DNA from: Alkalicoccus luteus
GTDB lineage: Bacteria; Bacillota; Bacilli; Bacillales; Salisediminibacteriaceae
DNA: 40,957 nt
Reading direction: 5' to 3'
NCBI RefSeq assembly: GCF_012034335.1
Contig: NZ_JAATHJ010000027.1
Coordinates: 1 to 40,957 of the forward strand
Positions 25,017 to 33,631 of this stretch are shown here, piece by piece. The notes beneath the pieces are model-generated. The model had not been told where the DNA came from, made no database searches, and saw nothing but the letters and a program-made list of their open reading frames with translations. The position numbers and the translations under genes are program-made. Position 1 is the first letter of the stretch, and the number at the start of each line of letters is the position of its first letter.

Positions 25017-26936
25017 ATGCTTGGATTAATTGCAGGAAGCAGGAAAACAGAAAGAGCGCTGTATTCTCAACTCGACCAGCTGCTCGGCGACTTTTTATCG
25101 ATACGCTCATGCGCCCTTGATGAGGTGCCCGTCCCGGAGTGGCTGCCTCAGGCTGACTTGCTTGTTTTCTCCTCTGACTCGGTTCGAAAGGAATGGGAGC
25201 GCACGATTCCAAATAATCGCACACCTGCGATCACGGGGATCCGGACGATTGATCCGGAAGCGATAAACGTGCTGCTCCACATTGCTCCAGGCCGGGTGTT
25301 AATTGTGAACGATGACGCCCAGTCCATCCGTGAAACCGCAGAGTCCATGTATCAGCTCGGCTTGACGCACCTGATTCCGGTTGCACTTGAGACATCTAGG
25401 CTATACTACGACGGCATCGATACCGCCGTTACACCAGGCGAACCAGAAAAATGTCCTCCTTCGATTTCCACGATGGTGGATATCGGGGTCCGTCCTTTCA
25501 GTATGAAGACGCTGCTCGACATCGTCGCTTCGTTTAAGCTTCCGCTTGCTTCTCAAATTTCCGAGCGCTATCTGCAGACAATTGTGCGGCTGCAGCGGCG
25601 GCTGCTTGAAGAAGAGGAGCAGACGTCCTCGCTTATGAGTCACTACCATGATCTGCTAGATCAGGTCGACGACGCGATTCTCGCTGTCGATCATTCGGGT
25701 CTCATTACCGCAGCGAATAAGCGCATGGCAGCCTTCTGCGGCATGCAGGAAACGACCTTGCTCGGCCGGAGTGCCGCCGACGTGCTTACCGCCACGCCTG
25801 CCGGTGAATTTTTAACGAGCGACAACAGTCGTCAGACCGTATCCGGCGAGGATGATGAATATGTACTTTATAAAACGGATACGGGTTCCGGCACGATTAT
25901 GACGATGAAAAGTGTGGAAACAGCATTTGAAGTCGAACAGACGGCGAAACGGGCCAAGCAGGACGGCCTCCGCCCGCAGTATACGCTTGACGACATCATC
26001 GCCCGCGACCCGGAAATGGTCCGCGCAAAAGAAGCAGCGCGTAAAATGGCTGCGTCGCTCCATCCGGTGATTCTGCAGGGGGAAACGGGAGTCGGAAAAG
26101 AGCTGTTTGCCCACGCCGTGCATCATAACTCCCCTGTCTGGCAGGGCCCGTTTTTCGCTGTAAATGCCGGGGCGATGACGGAGAGCCTGCTGCTTAGCGA
26201 GCTGTTCGGCTATGAAGAGGGGACGTTTACCGGTGCGCAAAAAGGCGGCCGCCGCGGTCTGTTTGAGCTCGCCTCAGGCGGCACGCTTTTCTTGGATGAA
26301 ATCGGGGATTTGAGCCCAAACGTACAAGGTCAGCTGCTGCGTGTGCTCCAGGAGGGCGAAATCCGCCGCGTTGGCGGCAGCCGCAACATTCCCGTAGACG
26401 TACGAATTGTGACCGCAACGAACAAAGTGCTCGATCAGGAAGTGGAGCAGGGCCGTTTCCGGTCAGATCTCGTATACCGGCTGCGCGTCCTCCCGCTCAC
26501 GATCCCGCCTCTTCGTGAACGAAAAGAAGATCTGCCGCTCTTAGTGGAAGCTTTTTTACCGGAAGGAAAAAGGCTTTCCAAAGCCGCTCTCGAAGCACTG
26601 ACCTCCTACAGCTGGCCGGGCAACATCCGCGAGTTGAAAAGCTGCCTCGCTTATGCCGTGACGCTTGGCGGTGATGTGATTTCCACAAATGATCTGCCAG
26701 CAACAGTATTAACCCGTCCTGCAAGCAGTATGACGCCCGATCACCTGAGGATTCTTGACTCGCTTCGCGACGGGACACGTAAAAGCTTAAAGCAGCTGGA
26801 GCAGGAAGCTTCTCCGCTCACGCTCCAGCAAATACGGCGTCTCGTCAACGAGCTTGACCGCGAAGGGCTGATTCAAAAAGGGCGCGGGCGGATCGGTTCC
26901 CAGATCACCCACGCCGGTATGGCGGTTTATGACTGA
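25017..26936 (+). CDS. Sigma-54-dependent transcriptional activator with PAS domain
   Basis: A 639-residue enhancer-binding protein. Residues about 1-190 are a PrpR-like sensor region with a receiver-like fold, followed by a coiled segment and a PAS domain (about 208-310). The AAA+ domain (about 325-555) has Walker A GETGVGKE, the loop GTFTGA (consensus GAFTGA, sigma-54 contact), Walker B GGTLFLDEIGD, and R fingers near FRSDLVYRLRV. The C-terminus (about 570-639) looks like a winged helix rather than the usual Fis-type helix-turn-helix. The ATG at 25017 is at proper distance from AAAGGAG; the ATG six bases earlier is too close. It probably activates the divergent yfcC-iadA operon. Confidence 0.93.
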   Translation: MLGLIAGSRKTERALYSQLDQLLGDFLSIRSCALDEVPVPEWLPQADLLVFSSDSVRKEWERTIPNNRTPAITGIRTIDPEAINVLLHIAPGRVLIVNDDAQSIRETAESMYQLGLTHLIPVALETSRLYYDGIDTAVTPGEPEKCPPSISTMVDIGVRPFSMKTLLDIVASFKLPLASQISERYLQTIVRLQRRLLEEEEQTSSLMSHYHDLLDQVDDAILAVDHSGLITAANKRMAAFCGMQETTLLGRSAADVLTATPAGEFLTSDNSRQTVSGEDDEYVLYKTDTGSGTIMTMKSVETAFEVEQTAKRAKQDGLRPQYTLDDIIARDPEMVRAKEAARKMAASLHPVILQGETGVGKELFAHAVHHNSPVWQGPFFAVNAGAMTESLLLSELFGYEEGTFTGAQKGGRRGLFELASGGTLFLDEIGDLSPNVQGQLLRVLQEGEIRRVGGSRNIPVDVRIVTATNKVLDQEVEQGRFRSDLVYRLRVLPLTIPPLRERKEDLPLLVEAFLPEGKRLSKAALEALTSYSWPGNIRELKSCLAYAVTLGGDVISTNDLPATVLTRPASSMTPDHLRILDSLRDGTRKSLKQLEQEASPLTLQQIRRLVNELDREGLIQKGRGRIGSQITHAGMAVYD

Positions 26937-28336
26937 CGCTGCTGGCGCCTGTGCTCTCTTCCGAGCAAAATGCCTGCCGGAATCGACAGAAAGCCGAGCA
27001 CAGCAACAATCAGAAAGCCTTCATTGATTGCAGTGAGACTGGCCTGCTCGAGTGTACTGCCGTTTACAGCCATGATCTGGCCGCGGCGCACTTCAAAATA
27101 GATGGAGACGAATACGATCCCGAACGCTGAGCTCATTTGCCGGAAGACGTTGTTCATAGCTGAACCTCGGGACACAAACTTTTCCGGTATCGCGTTCATG
27201 CCAGCCGTTGTTGCCGGCATTTGCGCAAGCCCCATGCCGATCCCGCGCACCGCGTTCACCGCAATCACGATCCAGACAGCCGTTTCCAGCTGCATAAACC
27301 CGAGCACGGCCGTTCCGACTGCCATGATCGACAGCCCGGCGGTGACGGGAAGAGCCGGGCCGATTTTATCGAGCATCCTGCCTCCGACCGTCATAAAGAT
27401 GCCGGACAAAAGAGCTGCCGGCAAAAATGCCAGACCGGTCATCACGGCACCGAGGCCGTACACGTTCTGAATGAGCAGCGGGATTAAAAAGATGCCGCTG
27501 AAGAGCATAATCGAGCTGATCATCGCCACAACAACGCTGTACGTGTACGCTCTTGCCTGAAAAACAGACAGATCGAGCAGAGGCTGCGGACTTTTCAGCT
27601 CTATCCGTGTAAACAGAACGAGCAGTGCCAGCCCGACTGCGACGAGCGAGAGATTGACCGGATTATACAACTGCGCAAGCTCATTCATACGCCCTAGCGC
27701 AAACAGAATCGCGCCGACTCCGGCTGTCACGGTTAGAAAGCCCGGCAGGTCGAAGCGAATATCATCGACCTTTTTCGTCTGCCTGAGATAGCGCCAGGAG
27801 AAGGCGAGACCTAATATCCCGGTTGGCAGGTTGCAGAGAAAGAGCCACTCCCACGTGCCAAATTCAATGATAAATCCGCCGAGCGTTGGACCGATGGTCG
27901 GGGCCATCATCGCAGCGATGCCCCAGACGCCAGTGGCAAGTCCCCGCTCTCCTTTTGGAAACACTTCAAAAATAAGCGCAAGTGAGAGCGGCATCATAAT
28001 ACCGCCCCCGACTCCTTGCAGGCCGCGGAAGAAAATAAGCGAGCTTAAATCCCACGACATCGAACCGAGCACCGAGCCGGTTAAAAAAATCGCCAGTCCG
28101 ACCATGAACAGTTGTTTTTTACCGAATTTATCGCCTAAATAGCCGGTCAGCGGCATCGTCATGCCCATCACAACCATAAAAATTGTGATCACCCAGCCGG
28201 TTGCAACAGCTCCGGAATCGAACACTTCCATCAAGTGCGGAACAGCAGGATTCAGCATGCTGTTATTTAAAATTACCGTAAATGTACCGAGCAGCACGGA
28301 TATGACGACGAGCCACTTTTGAGGTATGCGTGCCAT
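26927..28336 (-). CDS. MFS multidrug transporter, DHA2 family
   Basis: A 469-residue drug:proton antiporter of the EmrB/QacA (14-helix) group. Family motifs are visible: motif A GYLGDKFGKKQLF (about residues 65-77), LQGVGGGIMMPLSLALI with motif B arginine in FFRGLQG, and motif C-like GPTLGGFIIEFGTWEWLF. Its end overlaps the end of the convergent activator gene by ten bases, so the two transcripts would be complementary at their 3' ends. AAGGTGA precedes the ATG. The substrate cannot be predicted. Confidence 0.9.
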   Translation of the reverse strand: MARIPQKWLVVISVLLGTFTVILNNSMLNPAVPHLMEVFDSGAVATGWVITIFMVVMGMTMPLTGYLGDKFGKKQLFMVGLAIFLTGSVLGSMSWDLSSLIFFRGLQGVGGGIMMPLSLALIFEVFPKGERGLATGVWGIAAMMAPTIGPTLGGFIIEFGTWEWLFLCNLPTGILGLAFSWRYLRQTKKVDDIRFDLPGFLTVTAGVGAILFALGRMNELAQLYNPVNLSLVAVGLALLVLFTRIELKSPQPLLDLSVFQARAYTYSVVVAMISSIMLFSGIFLIPLLIQNVYGLGAVMTGLAFLPAALLSGIFMTVGGRMLDKIGPALPVTAGLSIMAVGTAVLGFMQLETAVWIVIAVNAVRGIGMGLAQMPATTAGMNAIPEKFVSRGSAMNNVFRQMSSAFGIVFVSIYFEVRRGQIMAVNGSTLEQASLTAINEGFLIVAVLGFLSIPAGILLGREHRRQQRQS

Positions 28337-28441
28337 GATGTCACCTTCATTTTTCTTTCGATTAACGAATCTTTTTCTATCCTATCATAAAGCACGCCCC
28401 TCTGCCCTGAGCGGTGATTAAGAGCCGGGCTTCCTGCATGA

Positions 28442-28470
28442 TAAAAACCGCCCCGTTTCCGGGACGGCTC
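28442..28470 (-). terminator. Terminator of moaC-rex
   Basis: On the minus strand a stem GCCGTCCCG/CGGGGCGG (with a G-U pair) around GAAA is followed by TTTTTAT, 16 bases beyond the rex stop codon. Confidence 0.88.
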
Positions 28471-28485
28471 AGCTTCCTCCATCGT

Positions 28486-29127
28486 TTAAGAGAGCGGATA
28501 ATGCTTCATGAAATAAATCAGCGACTGCAGTTCAACAGAAAGGTCGATGTGGTGGACGCGGACGTGGTCCGGGAGCGACAATCTTGCCGGTGTGAAATTT
28601 AAAATACCTTTGATGCCGGCTTCCACAAGCTCTTCTGCAATCCCCTGTGCATGCTGGGACGGCACGGTCAGAATCGCCACTTCCACTTTTCCTTCGATAT
28701 GTTTAACGAGATCTTTAAAATGATGCACCGGCACCTCGCCAATCACTTCTCCTACAATCGATTCGTCCACATCAAACGCCATTTCGATCCGGGTGTTGTT
28801 GCTTTTGCTGAAGTTGTATTTTAAGAAGGCTGTTCCGAGATTTCCGACGCCGACAAGCGCAACCTGCGTCAGCTCATCCTGATCGAGCGTTTTACGGAAA
28901 AATGAAAGCAGGTAGCTGACATTGTAGCCATAGCCTTTTTTCCCTAGCGCGCCGAAGTAGGAAAAATCACGGCGGATCGTAGCCGAGTCCACTTTCACTG
29001 CCTCACTGAGCTCAGACGACGATACGCGGTGCTTACCGGAAGCCTGCAGCCCTTCTAAAAACCGGTAGTAAAGCGGCAGCCGTTTTGCGGTCGCCTGCGG
29101 TATTTTTGCCTGATCAATATCCATCAT
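28486..29127 (-). CDS. rex: Redox-sensing transcriptional repressor Rex
   Basis: A 213-residue Rex repressor that leaves DNA when NADH binds, controlling fermentation and respiration genes. The N-terminal winged helix has [21 protein letters not shown] (about 33-53) with the signature [17 protein letters not shown]. The Rossmann domain starts at [16 protein letters not shown]. The C-terminal helix [19 protein letters not shown] swaps between subunits. It lies 18 bases after moaC, the same neighbours as B. subtilis rex (ydiH). In B. subtilis tatAy-tatCy follow rex; here they are absent and a terminator and the MFS gene follow instead. Confidence 0.97.
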   Translation of the reverse strand: MMDIDQAKIPQATAKRLPLYYRFLEGLQASGKHRVSSSELSEAVKVDSATIRRDFSYFGALGKKGYGYNVSYLLSFFRKTLDQDELTQVALVGVGNLGTAFLKYNFSKSNNTRIEMAFDVDESIVGEVIGEVPVHHFKDLVKHIEGKVEVAILTVPSQHAQGIAEELVEAGIKGILNFTPARLSLPDHVRVHHIDLSVELQSLIYFMKHYPLS

Positions 29128-29145
29128 TCCATTTCCCCCTGTCCT

Positions 29146-29640
29146 TTAGCGGTCGTTGCTCTCTCGTGAGAAGTCGCCGCTTTTGCCGCCTGTTTTTTCT
29201 TTCAGGTAGGTCGGACCAATGACCATCCCTTTATCCACGGCCTTGCACATATCGTAAACCGTAAGCGCTGTGGCAGAGGCGCATGTTAACGCTTCCATTT
29301 CGACACCGGTTCTGCCTGTCGTTTTTACAGCTGCTTCTATCTTCAGTGTATATGTTTGCTCCTTCACAATCCAGTCGAAAGCAACGTCCACGCCTGAAAG
29401 AGGGAGCGGATGGCACATCGGAATGATATCAGCCGTGTTTTTAGCTGCCATGATTCCGGCAATTTGCGCCACTTGCAGCACGTCACCTTTTCCGATTTGG
29501 CCGGCCCGGATCTTTGTATATATCTCTTCATTTACTTCCACGCTGGATATCGCCCGGGCGGTCCGCTTTGTGATCTCCTTATCGGAAATATCGACCATGC
29601 GTGCACGGCCTTCTTCATTAAAGTGTGTTAAATCACTCAT
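29146..29640 (-). CDS. moaC: Cyclic pyranopterin monophosphate synthase MoaC
   Basis: A 164-residue molybdenum-cofactor enzyme which, after MoaA, converts the rearranged GTP intermediate to cyclic pyranopterin monophosphate. The start [23 protein letters not shown], the substrate motif [14 protein letters not shown] and the catalytic stretch [27 protein letters not shown] with [17 protein letters not shown] are standard. Full length for the family. GAGGTGG precedes the ATG. No other moa gene is near, as also in the B. subtilis ydiG position. Confidence 0.97.
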   Translation of the reverse strand: MSDLTHFNEEGRARMVDISDKEITKRTARAISSVEVNEEIYTKIRAGQIGKGDVLQVAQIAGIMAAKNTADIIPMCHPLPLSGVDVAFDWIVKEQTYTLKIEAAVKTTGRTGVEMEALTCASATALTVYDMCKAVDKGMVIGPTYLKEKTGGKSGDFSRESNDR

Positions 29641-29698
29641 GCTTCCACCTCACATTTCCATCATCCATTGTACACTATTCGCTATTTCAATGCATGCT

Positions 29699-29727
29699 TT
29701 GCCTGTGCAGGACAGCTCATGTACACT
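29699..29727 (+). promoter_or_regulatory. Promoter of the ABC-F gene
   Basis: TTGCCT and TACACT are separated by exactly 17 bases and end about 42 bases before the ydiF-like start. A candidate -10 for moaC on the other strand (TACAAT, near 29670) lacks a good -35. Confidence 0.6.
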
Positions 29728-29769
29728 GTAGTAGGAGAAGAATGAACTGACAGAAGAGGATGAACCGCC

Positions 29770-31680
29770 ATGATATTACTGCAATGCTCGCAGCTGTCCA
29801 AGTTTTTTGGATCTGAACAGGTGCTGGCAAACGTGAAAATGGAAATTAAAAGCCGTGAACGGATCGCCCTCGTCGGCCGGAACGGAGCTGGAAAATCGAC
29901 TTTGCTGCGCGTATTCTCCGGCGAATACGAACATGACGACGGGCATCTCATGATTCCAAAGGAAGTGTCCATCGGCTACCTGGCCCAGGACAGCGGTCTG
30001 CACTCAGAACGCTCCATCTGGGAAGAGATGCTGACGGTATTTACCGAGCTCCGGGCAATGGAAAAGGAGCTTCGCCGGCTTGAAGAAAAAATGGCCGCAG
30101 GCGGCGAAAAAGTGCTCGCCGAATATGATCAGCTGCAGCTTCAATTTCAGCAGCGCGGCGGCTTTCAGTACGAAGCCGATATCCGCAGCATATTAACCGG
30201 TCTGCACTTTCAGTCGTTCGATTACGATACACCCGTTTCGTCCCTGAGCGGCGGTCAGAAAACAAGGCTCGCACTCGGAAAACTGCTGCTGTCACGGCCG
30301 GATCTGCTGATTCTCGATGAGCCGACCAACCACCTGGACATCGAGACGCTGACATGGCTTGAAGGGTATTTGAGCAGCTATGACGGCGCCGTCCTGATCG
30401 TGTCCCACGACCGCTATTTTCTCGATAAGGTCGTCGATACCGTCTATGAGCTGTCGTTTCAGCGAACACACCGGTTTACCGGCAACTACTCCAGTTACCT
30501 TGATCAGAAAGCGAAACAGCTCGAACTCGACATGAAGCAGTACGAGAAGCAGCAGGATGAAAAAAAGAAGCTGGAAGACTTCGTACAGCGCAATCTGGCA
30601 CGAGCTTCTACGAGCAACCGCGCGAAAAGCCGCCGCAAACAGCTGGAGCGGATGGATTTAATGGACCGGCCGAAAGATGATGATAAATCAGCTTCCTTCC
30701 GCTTTCAGATCGATCGGCAGAGCGGCAACGATGTACTGCAGCTTGACGATGTATCCGTCCGTTACAAGCCTGATCAGCCGCTGATCGACCATATCACCGC
30801 ACGACTCACAAGAGGTGAGAGCGTCGCGCTCCTTGGTCCGAATGGAATTGGCAAATCGAGTCTGCTTAAAGCAGTCACGGGCGCTATTCAGCCTCATGCG
30901 GGGACGATTCGTCTCGGGAGTAACGTATCGATCGGCTACTACGATCAGGAGCAGACCGAACTCACTTCCAGTAAAACCGTGCTGCAGGAGCTGTGGGATC
31001 ATTATCCTCACGTAAATGAGAAGGATATTCGCACTGTGCTCGGTAATTTCCTGTTCAGCGGAGACGATGTGCTGAAGCAGGTACAGGATTTAAGCGGCGG
31101 GGAAAAAGCCCGGGTCGCGCTCGCTAAGCTGATGATGAAAAAAGCCAATCTGCTCATTCTCGATGAGCCGACGAACCACCTTGATCTCGACAGCAAGGAA
31201 GTACTGGAGAATGCCCTCATCGACTATCCAGGTACGATTCTGTTTGTCTCTCACGACCGCTACTTCGTCAATCGAATGGCGACGAGAATCATTGAACTGA
31301 CGAACAGCTCGGCAATCAGCTATCTCGGAGATTATGACTACTATGCAGAAAAAAAGCAGGAGCAGCAGGAGCTCGCCCGTATCAAAGCCGAGGAGTCGCC
31401 TGTGGACGTCGCTTCGCAGCCGTCTGCAAAAGCCGATTTTAAAGCTGGAAAAGCCCGTCAAAAAGAGGTTCGGCAGCTGACGAGGCGAATTGAGGAGCTC
31501 GAGCAGGCTATCGAACAGGAAGAAGCGGCTATTGAAGAAATCGAGGCGCTCTTATGCGAGCCTGACGTTTATCAGGACCACGAGCGTACGCTGGAGCTGA
31601 ATGGTCAGCTTGAGCAAATAAACAGCCGTCTGGAAGAGTGGATGAATGAATGGGAAACGCTGCAGGAACAGCTGGATTAA
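29770..31680 (+). CDS. ydiF: ABC-F family ATPase (YdiF-like)
   Basis: A 636-residue ABC-F protein with two ATPase domains in one chain and no membrane part; such proteins act on the ribosome as translation factors or antibiotic-protection proteins. Domain 1 has GRNGAGKST, LSGGQKTRLALG and LLILDEPTNHLD; domain 2 has GPNGIGKSS, LSGGEKARVALAKL and a second LLILDEPTNHLDLDS. A charged linker around residues 255-300 (the P-site tRNA interaction motif region) and a Glu-rich coiled coil from about 560 to the end follow the YdiF pattern. In a single-gene unit between moaC and tsaD, as in B. subtilis, with a terminator after it. Confidence 0.93.
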   Translation: MILLQCSQLSKFFGSEQVLANVKMEIKSRERIALVGRNGAGKSTLLRVFSGEYEHDDGHLMIPKEVSIGYLAQDSGLHSERSIWEEMLTVFTELRAMEKELRRLEEKMAAGGEKVLAEYDQLQLQFQQRGGFQYEADIRSILTGLHFQSFDYDTPVSSLSGGQKTRLALGKLLLSRPDLLILDEPTNHLDIETLTWLEGYLSSYDGAVLIVSHDRYFLDKVVDTVYELSFQRTHRFTGNYSSYLDQKAKQLELDMKQYEKQQDEKKKLEDFVQRNLARASTSNRAKSRRKQLERMDLMDRPKDDDKSASFRFQIDRQSGNDVLQLDDVSVRYKPDQPLIDHITARLTRGESVALLGPNGIGKSSLLKAVTGAIQPHAGTIRLGSNVSIGYYDQEQTELTSSKTVLQELWDHYPHVNEKDIRTVLGNFLFSGDDVLKQVQDLSGGEKARVALAKLMMKKANLLILDEPTNHLDLDSKEVLENALIDYPGTILFVSHDRYFVNRMATRIIELTNSSAISYLGDYDYYAEKKQEQQELARIKAEESPVDVASQPSAKADFKAGKARQKEVRQLTRRIEELEQAIEQEEAAIEEIEALLCEPDVYQDHERTLELNGQLEQINSRLEEWMNEWETLQEQLD

Positions 31681-31686
31681 CGCAAA

Positions 31687-31710
31687 GGAACGGCGAATAA
31701 TCGCCGTTCC
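31687..31710. terminator. Terminator hairpin of ydiF, left copy
   Basis: GGAACGGCGA and TCGCCGTTCC pair around AATA, a perfect ten-base-pair stem starting seven bases after the ydiF stop. Only a short TTTC follows. A nearly identical hairpin occurs at 32247-32270 with a proper T-tract, and the element at 31711-32246 lies between them. Confidence 0.8.
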
Positions 31711-32246
31711 TTTCAGGCTGTTGACAAAGTCAATCAGCTTACATGATTATTCGATTGATTGTATTTCCCCTCTGTTTACCGGCGGAAGCTTGCCATGGGC
31801 TTGTCTTCAGCTATTTCTCGGGGTGACCCCTGAGAAAGGATCTTCAGACTGCGCTGATTCCACAGGCGTCCCCGCCGGACACATCGGGGAAACGGCTCTG
31901 CTTGTTGGAGAACAACGTCACAACAGACAGACACGACTGTTTTTTTATGTTTATCATGAATTCGATGAAGGACTGGCATCCCTATTTAACATCGAAACGT
32001 CTGATCTGGGGGGGCTATCCATATGGAACCGGATCGTGCCTTCATAACCAGCACATGAAACGCACTGCCAGATGCCGGCATCGAAGGATCTCGACTCCGG
32101 GAGGATCAGAACGAGGCGAAGATCCAGCGCTTCCGACAGCAGGAGGAATCGGTTAGCTGAGGCCGTTCCCTCCGGAAAGCGAGCGTCCGCAGATACAGGC
32201 AGATGCAACGTTATTCACTTAAAATGACTTTATCCACACTCTGGAA
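31711..32246 (+). mobile_element. Non-autonomous element with inverted ends between terminator copies
   Basis: The stretch starts near CAGGCTGTTGACAAAGTC (31714-31731) and ends near GACTTTATCCACACTCTG (32226-32243); as inverted repeats these agree at 14 of 18 positions. Immediately outside lie two copies of the same 24-base terminator hairpin. Inside, about 500 bases contain no transposase frame. The right part (about 32090-32243) is related to the repeat at 16594-16715. From memory, some IS1182-family elements have similar ends and prefer stem-loops of terminators, so this may be an internally deleted or miniature relative; that link is inference. Confidence 0.65.
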
Positions 32247-32275
32247 GGAACGGTGAATAATCGCCGTTCCTTTTT
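32247..32275 (+). terminator. Terminator hairpin of ydiF, right copy
   Basis: GGAACGGTGA/TCGCCGTTCC around AATA, followed by TTTTT. It differs from the left copy by one base. This copy has kept the T-tract, so it is probably the original 3' side of the ydiF terminator, split from it by the inserted element. Confidence 0.8.
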
Positions 32276-32278
32276 ATG

Positions 32279-32539
32279 TTGTCCACAGGCTGAACGCGTT
32301 CACAAAGTTACTCACAGTTCGTGACGCGAGTCAATACAAAAATGGTCACCTATTCACAGTTATCAACGTTATCCCCAGACTTATGCACATTTCATCGGCT
32401 CAGGAAACGCATTTTGATTTAGTTACTCACATTATCCACAGTTATCCACATATTTTCTGTTAACAACTTGAACCCTTCTACGGTGGGAATGTATCCGTTT
32501 TATTCACATTATCCACAGAACCTTAACAATTTATACACA
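32279..32539 (+). promoter_or_regulatory. DnaA-box cluster between ydiF and tsaD
   Basis: Six exact TTATNCACA boxes, all in one orientation, lie at 32381, 32432, 32442, 32500, 32509 and 32531. One-mismatch boxes are at 32279 (TTGTCCACA), 32350 (CTATTCACA) and 32369 (TTATCCCCA), and two-mismatch ones at 32308 and 32423 (TTACTCACA). Two are tandem pairs with zero or one base between boxes. No dnaA or dnaN gene is near, so this is not an ordinary oriC. B. subtilis has several DnaA-box clusters away from oriC that restrain initiation, and I recall one at gcp (tsaD)-ydiF, the same place. Confidence 0.85.
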
Positions 32540-32578
32540 TACAAGATAAAGGTCCTGCTTTCACCCTGACAAAAGAAT

Positions 32579-32602
32579 GAGCCGCCCTTTGAAGGACGGC
32601 TC
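32579..32602 (-). terminator. Terminator of the tsaD operon
   Basis: On the minus strand GAGCCGTCC and GGGCGGCTC form a stem (one G-U pair) followed by ATTCTTTTG, 18 bases after the tsaD stop. The T-tract is imperfect. Confidence 0.7.
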
Positions 32603-32620
32603 GCTCTACGTATGATTGCT

Positions 32621-33631
32621 TCAGCTGATCGATAGTCCGGGCACACCGTTTAAGCGATCATCAGCAAAACGACCTTGCTGATAGCGTACATAGGCCGCTG
32701 CTCCGATCATGGCAGCATTATCTGTGCACAAGGAAAGCGGCGGAATGGTTAGCGCCCACCCTTCTTTAGCTGCCGTTTTTTCCAGCTCTTTTCGCAGACC
32801 GCTGTTAGCTGCTACGCCGCCTGCGAGCACAAGCCGGTTGACGCCGTACTGTCTGGAGGCAGCAATCGTTTTCCCGACCAGAACCTCAATTACGGACTGC
32901 TGAAATCCGGCTGCAAGCGCTCCGGGATCAACGATTTCCCCTTTTTGTTTTGCATTATGAAGCGTATTGATTACAGCTGACTTTAAGCCGCTGAAGCTGA
33001 AATCGAGCGATCCTTCTTCAAGCCAGGCACGCGGCAGCTCCACTGCTTCATCAGAGGAAGCCGCGAGCTTATCAATTTCCGGTCCACCAGGATACGGAAG
33101 TCCGAGAGTTCGTGCGACTTTATCATATGCCTCTCCGACCGCATCGTCTCGCGTACGTCCGATAACCTCAAACGAACCGTGTTCCTTCATATAAATAAGC
33201 TCAGTATGTCCGCCGGAGACGACAAGGGAGAGCAGTGGAAACTGCAGCGGCTCTACGAGATGATTGGCGTAAACGTGGCCTGCAATATGGTGCACACCAA
33301 TCACCGGCAGACCATGAGCGAACGCTACTGCTTTCGCCGCATTGACACCGATCAGCAGCGCCCCGACGAGACCGGGACCCTCCGTTACTGCAATAGCATG
33401 CAAATCCTGGAACGTCAGATTCGCCTCGTTCAGCGCTTCTTCCATAATAACTGTAATTTGCTCCACATGATGGCGTGAGGCGATTTCCGGAACAACCCCG
33501 CCAAACCGCTTATGCGATTCCATCTGGGAGGCGATGACACTGCTGATAACAGTCGTGCCGTTTTCAATCACTGCTGCTGCGGTTTCATCACAGCTCGTTT
33601 CCACCGCCAGAATCCGTATGTTCTCGTTCAT
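32621..33631 (-). CDS. tsaD: tRNA threonylcarbamoyladenosine transferase subunit TsaD
   Basis: The 336-residue catalytic subunit that, with TsaB and TsaE, moves the threonylcarbamoyl group onto A37 of ANN-reading tRNAs. Motifs: [11 protein letters not shown] at the start, the metal motif [34 protein letters not shown], and [10 protein letters not shown] with the C-terminal [13 protein letters not shown] 33631 overlaps the rimI stop (ATGA); an in-frame GTG twelve bases earlier is the alternative. Last gene of the thiL-tsaE-tsaB-rimI-tsaD operon. In older B. subtilis naming this is gcp/ydiE. Confidence 0.98.
   Translation of the reverse strand: MNENIRILAVETSCDETAAAVIENGTTVISSVIASQMESHKRFGGVVPEIASRHHVEQITVIMEEALNEANLTFQDLHAIAVTEGPGLVGALLIGVNAAKAVAFAHGLPVIGVHHIAGHVYANHLVEPLQFPLLSLVVSGGHTELIYMKEHGSFEVIGRTRDDAVGEAYDKVARTLGLPYPGGPEIDKLAASSDEAVELPRAWLEEGSLDFSFSGLKSAVINTLHNAKQKGEIVDPGALAAGFQQSVIEVLVGKTIAASRQYGVNRLVLAGGVAANSGLRKELEKTAAKEGWALTIPPLSLCTDNAAMIGAAAYVRYQQGRFADDRLNGVPGLSIS

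Noticed and set aside
31646-32047. A 133-codon frame running from the end of ydiF into the non-coding element
   Set aside because: It starts inside the ydiF coding region out of frame, crosses the terminator hairpin and resembles no transposase.
32279-32539. Chromosomal replication origin
   Set aside because: The DnaA boxes are many, but there is no dnaA, dnaN or rpmH nearby and no clear AT-rich unwinding element with DnaA-trio; gene order places it at tsaD-ydiF, so a regulatory cluster fits better.
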